This document shows positions 28,639-36,712 of a DNA stretch of 64,000 nt, in pieces. Each line of letters begins with the position of its first letter. Positions within the stretch are counted from its first letter, which is position 1. The DNA lies in assembly GCF_000215105.1 (NCBI RefSeq), contig NC_015588.1, forward strand, positions 1,054,001 to 1,118,000. The letters are read 5' to 3'. Source of the DNA: Isoptericola variabilis 225. GTDB lineage: Bacteria > Actinomycetota > Actinomycetes > Actinomycetales > Cellulomonadaceae. Below the pieces are notes generated by a model, which saw only the letters and a list, made by a program, of their open reading frames with translations, was not told the DNA's origin and ran no database searches. The translations under genes were made by a program, and so were the position numbers.

Positions 28639-29880
28639 ATGCCCCACGCCGCATCCACCGCGACACCCGTGCGCGCCCGCTCGCCGTACCGCTGGGTGCT
28701 CATGCTCGGGGCGCTCGCCGCGCTGCCCGCGTTCACGGTGGACATGTACCTGCCGTCGCTGCCGGAGGTCGCGGCCGACCTCGGGTCGAGCGCCGCGTAC
28801 GCGCAGCTGTCGGTCTCCGTCATGCTCGTCGGCGGCGCGGCGGGCCAGCTCGTCATCGGGCCGCTGTCCGACCGGTACGGGCGGCGCGCCCCGCTGCTGT
28901 GGGGCCTCGCGCTGCACGTCATCACGTCGCTGCTGTGCGCGATCGCGCCGAACATGACCGTCCTGGTCGGCATGCGCCTGCTCCAGGGCTTCTTCAACGC
29001 GGCCTGCGGCGTCGCGGCGATGGCCGTCGTGCGCGACCGCTTCGTCGGCGCCGAGGCCGCCCGCATCCTGTCGCGCCTCATGCTCGTCATCGGCGTCGCA
29101 CCCATGCTCGCCCCGACCTTCGGCTCGGCCGTCGCCGCGGCGGCGTCGTGGCGCTGGGTGTTCGCCGCGCTCGCGCTGGGCGGCGTCGCGATGGCTCTCG
29201 TCGTCTGGCGGCTCATGCCCGAGACTCTGCCCGCGACCCGCCGCCAGGCCGGCGGCCTGGGCAGCGTGTTCGCGGGGTACCGGGTCCTGCTGCGCGACCG
29301 CCACTTCATGGCGCTCGCGGTGCTGCCCGGCCTCGGCATGGCGGTCCTCATGAGCTACGTCGTGGGCTCGCCCTTCGTGTTCCAGGAGGGCTACGGGCTC
29401 TCGCACTCCCAGTTCTCCTTGCTCTTCGCGCTCAACGGGCTGGGGCTCGTGCTGTCCGCGCAGGTCAACGCCGCGCTCGTGCGCCGCGTCGCGCCCGTGC
29501 GCCTGCTGCGGGCCGCCCTGGTCCTGCAGGGCGTGTTCGCCGTCGCCCTCATGGCCGTCGCGCTCACGGACCTCGGGGGGCTGATCGGCCTGCTGGCGGT
29601 GCTGTGGGTCGTGCTGGCGTTCCAGGGCCTCATCCCGGCGAACGCGTCGGCGATCGCGCTGTCGCGGCACGGCGAGCGGGCCGGCTCCGCCGCCGCGGTC
29701 ATCGGCGCGGTGCAGTCTGGGGTCGCCGGGCTCGTCTCGCCGCTCGTCGGCGTGCTGGGCGGTGACGCGGTCGCGATGGCCGCCGTCATGCTGGGCGCCC
29801 TGGTCGTGGCGCTCCTCGTGCTGGCCCTGGCCACGCCGGCGTTCCACCGCGGCGGCTGGGCGGAGATGTCGCACGTCTGA
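28639..29880 (+). CDS. Bcr/CflA family multidrug efflux MFS transporter
   Basis: A 413-residue, 12-helix MFS protein. The N-terminal FTVDMYLPSLPEVAADLG motif marks the Bcr/CflA (DHA1) drug exporters, followed by the loop GPLSDRYGRRAPLL and motif C-like VIGVAPMLAPTFGS. ATG 28639 is preferred over ATG 28630 because the TAGGAT -10 box (28626-28631) ends 7 nt before it. Likely substrates are antibiotics or sulfonamides by family; none can be read from sequence. Confidence 0.9.
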   Translation: MPHAASTATPVRARSPYRWVLMLGALAALPAFTVDMYLPSLPEVAADLGSSAAYAQLSVSVMLVGGAAGQLVIGPLSDRYGRRAPLLWGLALHVITSLLCAIAPNMTVLVGMRLLQGFFNAACGVAAMAVVRDRFVGAEAARILSRLMLVIGVAPMLAPTFGSAVAAAASWRWVFAALALGGVAMALVVWRLMPETLPATRRQAGGLGSVFAGYRVLLRDRHFMALAVLPGLGMAVLMSYVVGSPFVFQEGYGLSHSQFSLLFALNGLGLVLSAQVNAALVRRVAPVRLLRAALVLQGVFAVALMAVALTDLGGLIGLLAVLWVVLAFQGLIPANASAIALSRHGERAGSAAAVIGAVQSGVAGLVSPLVGVLGGDAVAMAAVMLGALVVALLVLALATPAFHRGGWAEMSHV

Positions 29881-29890
29881 GCCGGACGGA

Positions 29891-29934
29891 GTTCACCCGG
29901 CCGACGTCCAGGTTTCACGTCGGGTTCGGCCAGG
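29891..29934 (+). promoter_or_regulatory. PHO-box-like direct repeats (PhoP site)
   Basis: Four 11-nt units in perfect register: GTTCACCCGGC, CGACGTCCAGG, TTTCACGTCGG and GTTCGGCCAGG. Actinobacterial PhoP binds 11-nt direct repeats of the form GTTCACCNNNN; units 1, 3 and 4 match best. It lies 30 nt before the start of the phytase-like/GDPD gene. Confidence 0.6.
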
Positions 29935-29963
29935 CGACGCCCGCCCTCGGTGGGATCGGCGCC

Positions 29964-32222
29964 ATGAGACGTCTTCCGCTCGTCCGTACCGCCGCGGCCG
30001 GCGCCGCCGCGGCCCTCCTGCTCTCGACCGGAATCGGCACGGCCGCCGCGGGCGCGAGCGCCGCCGGGCGTCCGTCGTCGGACCCCCGCACGACGACGCA
30101 CCTGGTGCCCACGCTCGTGGGCCGCGCCACGCTCGACGCCGACTTCCTCGCCGACGGCCCGCCGTCGGGCGCCGACGCCACCCCCGCGAACGTCCGGCAG
30201 GGCCCGTGGGACGGCCAGATCATCCCCGGCTTCTCGGCCATGGTCGACAACGGTGACGGCACGTTCCGGGCCCAGCCCGACAACGGCTTCGGCACCAAGG
30301 CCAACTCGGCCGACTTCCTGCTGCGCAACTACCTCGTGAAGCCCGACTGGGACACCGGCACGCCCGGCTCGGGCGAGATCGAGATCCTCGACCGCATCGA
30401 CTACCACGACGCGAACGGCGTCCTCGACTTCCCCATCACGAACGAGGGCACCGACGAGCGCCTGCTCACGGGGGCCGACTTCGACGTCGAGTCGGTCGTC
30501 CGCGCGAAGGACGGCACGTTCTGGGTCGGCGAGGAGTTCGGGCCGTTCGTGCTGCACTTCGACGCCGACGGCACGCTGCTCGCCCCGCCGGTCGGGCTGC
30601 CGGGCGGCCTGAAGTCGCCGCAGAACCCGTACCTCGCGCCCGGCGAAACGCCCGGCGTCCGCGCGAGCAGCGGCTTCGAGGCCATGAGCGCCTCGCCCGA
30701 CGGGCGGTACCTCTACCCGGTCGTCGAGAACGCGCTCGTGGGCGAGACCGACGAGCGCCGCCGCGTGGTCTACGAGTTCGACACGCGCCGCGGCGAGTAC
30801 ACGGACCGCACCTGGAGCTACCGCACCGACCTGCCGGGCAACCTCGTGGGCGACTCCTTCACCGTCGGCCCGGGCCGGTTCTGGTTCGTCGAGCGCGACA
30901 ACTGGGACGGCGAGGCGTCCGTCATCAAGCGCGTGTACGAGGTCGACCTGCGCCGCACCGACGCCGACGGCAACCTCGTCAAGGAGCTCGTGCTCGACGC
31001 GCTCCGCATCGCCAACCCGCTGGGCATCGACGCGGGCGAGGGCTACGGTCTGGGCGAGACGTTCTCCCTGCCCGTGCAGTCGTTCGAGACGGTCCTGCGC
31101 CTGCGCGACGGACGCATCCTCATCGGCAACGACAACAACTACCCCGGCAACGCGGCGCGCACGCCCGGCACGCCCGACGACACGGAGATGGCGCTCGTCG
31201 AGCTGCGCCGCGAGCGCGTGCGCGACGACGGCGTCACCGTCGTCGGGCACCGCGGCGCGTCGGGCTACCGCCCCGAGCACACCCTCGCCGCGTACGAGCA
31301 GGCGATCCTGCAGTGCGCGGACTACATCGAGCCCGACGTCGTCGCCACGAAGGACGGCGTGCTCGTCGCCCGGCACGAGAACGAGATCGGCGGCACGACG
31401 GACGTCGCCTCCCGTGCCGAGTTCGCCGGCCGGCGCACCACCAAGGTCATCGACGGCCGGCCCGTCACCGGCTGGTTCACCGAGGACTTCACGCTCGCCG
31501 AGCTGCGCACCCTGCGTGCGGTCGAGCGCATCCCGGCCGTGCGCCCCGGCAGCGCCCGGTTCGACGGCCTCTACCAGGTGCCGACGCTCGACGAGGTCCT
31601 CGACCTCGCCCGGCACTCGCGCACGTGCGACGGCCGCCCCGTCGGCGTGTACCCCGAGACGAAGCACCCGACGTACTTCGACTCGATCGGGCTGTCGCTC
31701 GAGGAGCCGCTCGTCGCCGAGCTCGAGGCCAACGGGTTCGACCACGCCGACGCGCCCGTCATCCTCCAGTCGTTCGAGACCGGCAACCTGCGCGAGCTCG
31801 ACGCCATGACCGACGTCCGGCTCGCCCAGCTCGTCTCGAGCAGCGGCGCCCCGTACGACCTCGTCGCGGCGGGCGACCCGACCACCTACGCCGACATGGT
31901 CACGCCCGCGGGCCTGGCCGAGATCGCCACCTACGCCGACGGCGTCGGGCTCGAGAAGAACGTCATGATCCCGCGCCGCGCGGACGGCACGCTCGGTGAG
32001 CCGACGCCGGTCATCGCCCACGCGCACGCCGTCGGGCTCGAGGTGCACGGCTGGACCTTCCGGGCCGAGAACCAGTTCCTGCCCGCCGAGTTCCGCTCCT
32101 CGGCCGACCCGACCGCCCCCGGCGACATGGCCGGCGAGATCCGGGCGTTCCTCGACGCCGGCATGGACGGCCTCTTCAGCGACCACCCGGACGCCGCCGT
32201 CGCGGCCGTACGGGCGCGCTGA
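29964..32222 (+). CDS. Secreted phytase-like esterase fused to glycerophosphodiester phosphodiesterase
   Basis: A 752-residue exported protein with a Sec signal (RR then a hydrophobic Ala/Leu stretch, residues 1-35). Residues about 45-415 match the esterase-like activity of phytase domain, a propeller with DGQIIPGFSAMVDNGDGTFRA and GFEAMSASPDGRYLYP. Residues about 425-750 form a GDPD TIM barrel with catalytic HRGASGYRPEHT, the EPDVVATKDG metal motif and the histidine in ARHENEI. It probably releases phosphate or glycerol phosphate from organic esters outside the cell. The PHO-box-like array fits phosphate-starvation control. Confidence 0.9.
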   Translation: MRRLPLVRTAAAGAAAALLLSTGIGTAAAGASAAGRPSSDPRTTTHLVPTLVGRATLDADFLADGPPSGADATPANVRQGPWDGQIIPGFSAMVDNGDGTFRAQPDNGFGTKANSADFLLRNYLVKPDWDTGTPGSGEIEILDRIDYHDANGVLDFPITNEGTDERLLTGADFDVESVVRAKDGTFWVGEEFGPFVLHFDADGTLLAPPVGLPGGLKSPQNPYLAPGETPGVRASSGFEAMSASPDGRYLYPVVENALVGETDERRRVVYEFDTRRGEYTDRTWSYRTDLPGNLVGDSFTVGPGRFWFVERDNWDGEASVIKRVYEVDLRRTDADGNLVKELVLDALRIANPLGIDAGEGYGLGETFSLPVQSFETVLRLRDGRILIGNDNNYPGNAARTPGTPDDTEMALVELRRERVRDDGVTVVGHRGASGYRPEHTLAAYEQAILQCADYIEPDVVATKDGVLVARHENEIGGTTDVASRAEFAGRRTTKVIDGRPVTGWFTEDFTLAELRTLRAVERIPAVRPGSARFDGLYQVPTLDEVLDLARHSRTCDGRPVGVYPETKHPTYFDSIGLSLEEPLVAELEANGFDHADAPVILQSFETGNLRELDAMTDVRLAQLVSSSGAPYDLVAAGDPTTYADMVTPAGLAEIATYADGVGLEKNVMIPRRADGTLGEPTPVIAHAHAVGLEVHGWTFRAENQFLPAEFRSSADPTAPGDMAGEIRAFLDAGMDGLFSDHPDAAVAAVRAR

Positions 32223-32231
32223 CCAGGGCGA

Positions 32232-32271
32232 GTGCGCTGCACACCGCCTATAGTCGCGGTGTGCAGCGCAC
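32232..32271. promoter_or_regulatory. 40-bp perfect palindrome holding the LCP promoter and start codon
   Basis: Arms 32232-32247 and 32256-32271 are perfect 16-bp complements around the 8-nt centre CTATAGTC. The centre contains the -10 hexamer TATAGT (32249-32254), and GTG 32261 lies in the right arm 6 nt later. It may act as operator, as terminator of the upstream gene, or as a 5' hairpin of a leaderless message. Confidence 0.8.
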
Positions 32272-33559
32272 CCCACCCCGGCACGCGGCCGGCCTGCCCT
32301 CGCACCGAGCCGCACGCGCCGTGGCGCTCGGCCTGACGGGTGTGCTCGCGCTCGTCGGGACGGGCGCCGTCGCGTCCTACCTCGACCTGCAGGCACAGCT
32401 CGACGTGTCCGACGTCGAGGCCCTCCTGGGCGAGGACCGCTCGCGCCCCCCGGCGCACTCCGACGAGCAGGACCCGGACGACCCGTTCGCCGGGCAGGCG
32501 CTCAACATCCTCGTCATGGGCACCGACTTCCGCGACGAGGAGAACGCCGCCCTCGCAGGCGAGGGCGACGAGTTCCACTCGGACACCACGCTGCTCGTCC
32601 ACGTCTCCGGCGACCGCAGCCGCATCGAGGCGGTGTCCATCCCGCGCGACTCGCTCGTCGACATCCCCGCGTGCCCCCGCAGCGACGGCAGCACCTCCGA
32701 CGCCCGCCGCAACACGATGTTCAACCGCGCGTTCACCATCGGCGGCGGCGACGACCGCGACATCACCGGCGCCGCGGCGTGCACCATCCTCACCGTCGAG
32801 TCGCTCACCGGCGTCGGGATCACCGACCACATGGTCGTCAAGATGTCCGGCGTCATCGACGTCGTCGACGCCATCGGCGGCGTGCGCATGTGCCTGCCGG
32901 AACCCGTCAAGGGCCGCAAGGTCGACCTCGACCTGCCCGCGGGTGAGCAGCGGTTCGACGGGTACACCGCCATCAACTTCCTGCGCGCCCGCCAAGGCTC
33001 CGGCATGGGGCTCGAGATGGGCAGCGACCTCGGCCGCATCGAACGTCAGCAGGCGTTCTTCGACGCCATGCTCCGCGAGGTGCTCGCGCAGAACATCATC
33101 ACCGACTCGCCCCGCCTCTACCGGGTCGTCCGCGAGGTGCTCCAGTCCATCAGCACCGGACGTGACCTCGCGAGCCCCGCGGCGCTCGCGGGCCTGGCGT
33201 GGAGCATGCGCAACATCGACCCCGCGCAGATCGTGTTCACCTCCGTGCCGGTCGTCGAGGCGCCGCGCAACCCCGACCGGGTGGTGTGGACCGACGAGGC
33301 CGACGCGATCTGGGAGCGCATCCGGGCCGACGAGCCGCCGCCCGGCAGCCCGGCGCCCTCGCCGTCGGCCTCCGGCGGGTCGGACGGGGCGTCGCCCGAC
33401 GGGTCCGACGCGTCCGACCGGCCGAGCGCGCCGGCGAGCGAGGAGCCGTTCGACGGCGCGAGCGAGCCGGAGTCCGGAGCGGAGTCCGGCGGCTCGGCCG
33501 GCCCGACGCCGTCGCCGAGCCCGTCTGTGCGGCCGGGCGTCTGCGCTGACGCCGCCTGA
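32261..33559 (+). CDS. LCP (LytR-CpsA-Psr) family cell-wall polymer ligase
   Basis: A 432-residue membrane-anchored phosphotransferase that attaches teichoic-acid or arabinogalactan-type polymers to peptidoglycan. One N-terminal transmembrane helix (about 18-40) precedes the LCP domain with NILVMGTD, the arginine-containing SIPRDSLVDIP, FNRAFTIGG and NFLRARQ...DLGRIERQQ. The last ~80 residues are a Pro/Ser/Gly/Asp-rich low-complexity tail. The GTG start sits inside a 40-bp palindrome. It converges on the lysG-like gene. Confidence 0.92.
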   Translation: MQRTPPRHAAGLPSHRAARAVALGLTGVLALVGTGAVASYLDLQAQLDVSDVEALLGEDRSRPPAHSDEQDPDDPFAGQALNILVMGTDFRDEENAALAGEGDEFHSDTTLLVHVSGDRSRIEAVSIPRDSLVDIPACPRSDGSTSDARRNTMFNRAFTIGGGDDRDITGAAACTILTVESLTGVGITDHMVVKMSGVIDVVDAIGGVRMCLPEPVKGRKVDLDLPAGEQRFDGYTAINFLRARQGSGMGLEMGSDLGRIERQQAFFDAMLREVLAQNIITDSPRLYRVVREVLQSISTGRDLASPAALAGLAWSMRNIDPAQIVFTSVPVVEAPRNPDRVVWTDEADAIWERIRADEPPPGSPAPSPSASGGSDGASPDGSDASDRPSAPASEEPFDGASEPESGAESGGSAGPTPSPSPSVRPGVCADAA

Positions 33560-33566
33560 GCGCCGG

Positions 33567-34496
33567 TCAGAGCGGGAGCAGCGTCCGGCGCGCCTCGGCG
33601 CGCAGCGCGCCCGCGACGCGGTCGAGGACCTCGGAGCGCAGCTTCCACTGCTGCAGGTAGAGCGGCACGTCGACGGCGGAGTCGTCGTCGAGCATGACGA
33701 CGTCGGCCGCGTCGTCGAGCAGCGGGAAGCGGGCGCCCGGCCGGGGGAGCGGGCCCCACATCCCCCAGCCGAGACCGAGGCGGATCGCCTCCAGGAACGA
33801 CGCGGTGCTGGGCACGTGGTGGCGTGGCGGGTCGGGCACCGGTGCGCCGGCGGCCGCGGCGACGTCGCGCAGCCAGCGGTCCTGGAGGTCGTCGGTGCGG
33901 TCGAACACGACGACGGGCGCGCGGCCGAGCGCCTCGAGCGTCGGGCCGTCGGGGAACCAGCGCTCGACGACGGACCGTGCGGCCGCCGGCCGGTAGCGCA
34001 TGGTGCCGAGCGGCACCGAGGTGCAGCCCTGCACCGGCTCGCGCTGCGACGTGACCGCTGCCATGACGACGCCGGCGGGCAGGAGATCCACCGTGCGGTC
34101 CTGGTCGGCGGTGTGCAGGTCGAAGCAGACGCCGTCGACGCGGGCGAGCGCGGGCATCAGCCACGTCGTGAGCGAGTCGGAGTTGACCGCGAGCGGCACC
34201 GTGACGGGACGCGCGTCGTCGTCGGCCGGATCGGCCGCGGCGGGACCGAGCTCGCGCGCCGCCTCGGCGCCGAGCAGCTCGACCTGCCGGGCCAGGCGCA
34301 GCAGCGTCCGCCCCTGATCCGTGGGCTCGACGGGGCGGGTGCGGCGCACCAGCACGCTGCCTGCGGCGTTCTCGAGCGCGCGGATGCGCTGGCTCACCGC
34401 CGACGGCGTGATGTGCAGGGCGCGGGCCGCCGCGTCGAACGACCCCTCTGCGACGACCGCGGCGAGCGCCTCGAGCTGTCCGGAGTCCCATCGCAC
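33567..34496 (-). CDS. lysG: LysR-family regulator, ArgP/LysG type
   Basis: A 309-residue LTTR. The N-terminal helix-turn-helix has GSFDAAARALHITPSAVSQRI, identical in layout to ArgP/LysG, and the effector domain begins with PLAVNSDSLTTWLMPAL, diagnostic of this subgroup. It probably activates the divergent lysE exporter in response to lysine or arginine. GTG 34496 is the start; the shared 74-bp gap holds an operator-like palindrome. Confidence 0.9.
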   Translation of the reverse strand: MRWDSGQLEALAAVVAEGSFDAAARALHITPSAVSQRIRALENAAGSVLVRRTRPVEPTDQGRTLLRLARQVELLGAEAARELGPAAADPADDDARPVTVPLAVNSDSLTTWLMPALARVDGVCFDLHTADQDRTVDLLPAGVVMAAVTSQREPVQGCTSVPLGTMRYRPAAARSVVERWFPDGPTLEALGRAPVVVFDRTDDLQDRWLRDVAAAAGAPVPDPPRHHVPSTASFLEAIRLGLGWGMWGPLPRPGARFPLLDDAADVVMLDDDSAVDVPLYLQQWKLRSEVLDRVAGALRAEARRTLLPL

Positions 34497-34499
34497 TCC

Positions 34500-34514
34500 T
34501 GAAGTATCGCTTCA
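34500..34514. promoter_or_regulatory. LysG operator candidate
   Basis: TGAAG-TATCG-CTTCA, a 15-bp palindrome beside the regulator start and about 45 bp upstream of the lysE -10 box, the usual LTTR recognition-site position. Confidence 0.55.
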
Positions 34515-34558
34515 CTGGCGTAAGGAACAACAGTTGGACTGCATGTCGCCAGGCCGCC

Positions 34559-34564
34559 TAGCGT
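34559..34564 (+). promoter_or_regulatory. -10 hexamer of lysE (leaderless)
   Basis: TAGCGT, 6 nt before GTG 34571, with TTGGAC at 34534-34539 as a loosely spaced (19 nt) -35. Confidence 0.5.
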
Positions 34565-34570
34565 CGATGT

Positions 34571-35188
34571 GTGCTCACCTTCCTCGCCGGCCTCGGCTTC
34601 GGGCTCTCGCTCATCGTCGCCATCGGCGCCCAGAACGCCTTCGTGCTGCGCCAGGGTGTGCGACGTGAGCACGTCGGCGTGGTCGTGGCGATCTGCGCGG
34701 CGTCCGACGCGGTGCTCATCGCGGCCGGGGTGGGCGGGCTCGGCGCGCTCGTGCAGCGCGCGCCCACCGTGGTGGAGGTCGCGCGGTGGGCGGGTGCCGC
34801 CGTCGTGCTCGGCTACGGGTTCCTCGCGGCCCGGCGCGCGTGGAAGGGGAGCGAGCAGCTCGTCGCCGCGCCCGCCGGGGCGATGCCCGACGCCGGACGT
34901 CGCCTGCGTCCGGCCGTGCTCACCGCGCTCGCCCTGACGTGGCTCAACCCGCACGTCTACCTCGACACCGTGGTGCTGCTCGGGTCGATCTCCTCGACGT
35001 ACGGCGACGCCCGCTGGTGGTTCGGCGCCGGCGCGGTGCTCGCGAGCATCCTCTGGTTCTCCGGCATCGGGTACGGGGGTCGGCTGCTCGCGCCGCTGCT
35101 CGCGCGGCCCGGGGCGTGGCGCGTGCTCGACGCGGTCATCGCGGTGATCATGCTCGCCGTCGCCGTCTCCCTCCTCACGGCGAGGTAG
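34571..35188 (+). CDS. lysE: LysE/ArgO amino-acid exporter
   Basis: A 205-residue membrane exporter for lysine/arginine. FGLSLIVAIGAQNAFVLRQG is the family signature and TWLNPHVYLDTVVLLG the conserved motif after the central loop; five to six hydrophobic helices are visible. It diverges from lysG. Its stop codon TAG (35186-35188) is the TAG of the first CGAGGTAGCG unit of array C, so the repeat supplies the end of the gene. Confidence 0.93.
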   Translation: MLTFLAGLGFGLSLIVAIGAQNAFVLRQGVRREHVGVVVAICAASDAVLIAAGVGGLGALVQRAPTVVEVARWAGAAVVLGYGFLAARRAWKGSEQLVAAPAGAMPDAGRRLRPAVLTALALTWLNPHVYLDTVVLLGSISSTYGDARWWFGAGAVLASILWFSGIGYGGRLLAPLLARPGAWRVLDAVIAVIMLAVAVSLLTAR

Positions 35189-35270
35189 CGCGTCGTCCCG
35201 CGACGTAGCGTGAGCCTCGGCGCTACTTCGCAGCGTGTCGCGCTACTTCGTCGCGTTTCGCGCTACGTCG
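35181..35270. repeat. CGANGTAGCG array C (2 forward + 3 inverted)
   Basis: Cores start at 35181 and 35201 (forward) and at 35221, 35241 and 35261 (inverted), all on one 20-bp grid. The array fills the gap between convergent lysE and aminotransferase genes. Both genes stop on a TAG inside a repeat core: lysE in the first forward unit and the aminotransferase in the last inverted unit. Confidence 0.9.
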
Positions 35271-36486
35271 CGAGGCGGTGGAGGCGCTCGACGGCGTCGC
35301 GCAGCACGTCCTCGCGCTTGACGAACGTGAACCGCACGCGCGAGCGCAGCCGGTCCGCCGTCGTCGACCCCTCCCGGCAGAATGCCGACACCGGCACGGC
35401 GACGACGCCGGCGAGCTCGGGCAGGCGGCGGCACAGCTCGTGCCCGTCCTCGAAACCGAGCGGCGCGCCGTCGGCCACCACGAAGTACGTGCCCTGCGGC
35501 ACGACGACGTCGAACCCGGCCGCGGTCAGGCCCTCGCACAGCAGGTCCCGGCGCGCGGCGAGCGAGGCGGCCAGGGCGCGCGGCGTCTCGTCGTCGGCCA
35601 GCGCCTGGGCGATCGCCGGCTGGAACGGCGAGCCTGACGTGTACGTGAGGAACTGCTTGACCGTGCGCACGGCCGTGACGAGCTCGGCCGGGCCGTGCAC
35701 CCAGCCGACCTTCCACCCCGTGAAGCTGAACGTCTTGCCGCTCGAGGACACGGTGAGCGTGCGCGAGGCCATGCCGGGCAGCGTCGCGACCGGCACGTGC
35801 GCGGCGCCGTCGAACGTGAGGTGCTCGTAGACCTCGTCGGTGAGGACGACGGCGTCGTGCTCGCGCGCGACGGCGGCGATCGCCTCGAGCTCCTCGCGGG
35901 TGAGGACCGTGCCGGTCGGGTTGTGCGGCGTGTTGACGACGATCAGCCGCGTGCGCTCGGACGCCGCGGCCCGCAGCGCCGCGACGTCGAGCCGGAAGCC
36001 CTCCGCGGTGAGGGGGACGGGCACGTGCGTGGCGCCGGCCATCGCGATGACCGCGGCGTGCGCGTCGTAGAACGGCTCGAGCGTGATCACGTCGTCGCCC
36101 GGCCCGGCGAGCGCGAGGATCGCCGCGGCCAGCGCCTCCGTCGCGCCGGTCGTCACGAGCACCTCGGAGTCCGGGTCGACGGCGAGCCCGTAGTGCCGGC
36201 GCTGGTGGTCGGCGACGGCGCGGCGCAGCTCCGGGATCCCGTCGCCGGGCGCGTACTGGTTCCGCCCGGCGTCGATCGCGGCCTTCGCCGCCTCCTTGAC
36301 GTAGTCGGGGCCGTCGACGTCGGGAAAGCCCTGGCCGAGGTTGATCGCCCCCGTGCGGACGGCCAGGCCCGTCATCTCGGCGAAGATCGTCTGCGCGACC
36401 GTCCCGTCGGCGGCGAGCAGGCCCGTCGCGCGCGCGACGTCGCGCCAGCGGCCGGGCACGGGCAGGCCCGCGTGCGCATCGGTCAT
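35263..36486 (-). CDS. PLP-dependent class I/II aminotransferase
   Basis: A 407-residue aminotransferase resembling kynurenine/methionine aminotransferases and the actinobacterial DapC-like Rv0858c. Key features: INLGQGFPDVDGP, the cofactor NTPHNPTG loop, DEVYEH and the PLP lysine in SSSGKTFSFTGWKVGW. The substrate is uncertain (N-succinyl-diaminopimelate is one option). A leaderless TATGGT (36498-36493) is 6 nt before its ATG. Its TAG stop lies in the last repeat unit of array C. Confidence 0.88.
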   Translation of the reverse strand: MTDAHAGLPVPGRWRDVARATGLLAADGTVAQTIFAEMTGLAVRTGAINLGQGFPDVDGPDYVKEAAKAAIDAGRNQYAPGDGIPELRRAVADHQRRHYGLAVDPDSEVLVTTGATEALAAAILALAGPGDDVITLEPFYDAHAAVIAMAGATHVPVPLTAEGFRLDVAALRAAASERTRLIVVNTPHNPTGTVLTREELEAIAAVAREHDAVVLTDEVYEHLTFDGAAHVPVATLPGMASRTLTVSSSGKTFSFTGWKVGWVHGPAELVTAVRTVKQFLTYTSGSPFQPAIAQALADDETPRALAASLAARRDLLCEGLTAAGFDVVVPQGTYFVVADGAPLGFEDGHELCRRLPELAGVVAVPVSAFCREGSTTADRLRSRVRFTFVKREDVLRDAVERLHRLAT

Positions 36487-36492
36487 GGACCG

Positions 36493-36498
36493 ACCATA
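36493..36498 (-). promoter_or_regulatory. -10 hexamer of the aminotransferase gene (leaderless)
   Basis: TATGGT on the minus strand, 6 nt before the ATG at 36486. The rest of the 226-bp gap to the pilus genes holds a rare AT island (TATATA at 36562-36567) that may be another promoter. Confidence 0.5.
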
Positions 36499-36712
36499 AC
36501 CGCAGGTGCCCGGGCCGGCCGGACCGTGGGACGGCTGTGGTCCCGCGCCCCTCGCCTCTGATATATACGTCGACCGTGCCACGCCCGCGCACCGGCCCGC
36601 ACCGGCGCCGACGCGGTCGTCCACAGGCACGCCCCGGCGCTCGCGGCGGACGCCTACGCTGATGGCGCTCCTGAGGGGTCGGGCGAACGCCGTGAGTGAA
36701 GGGGGACCACTC

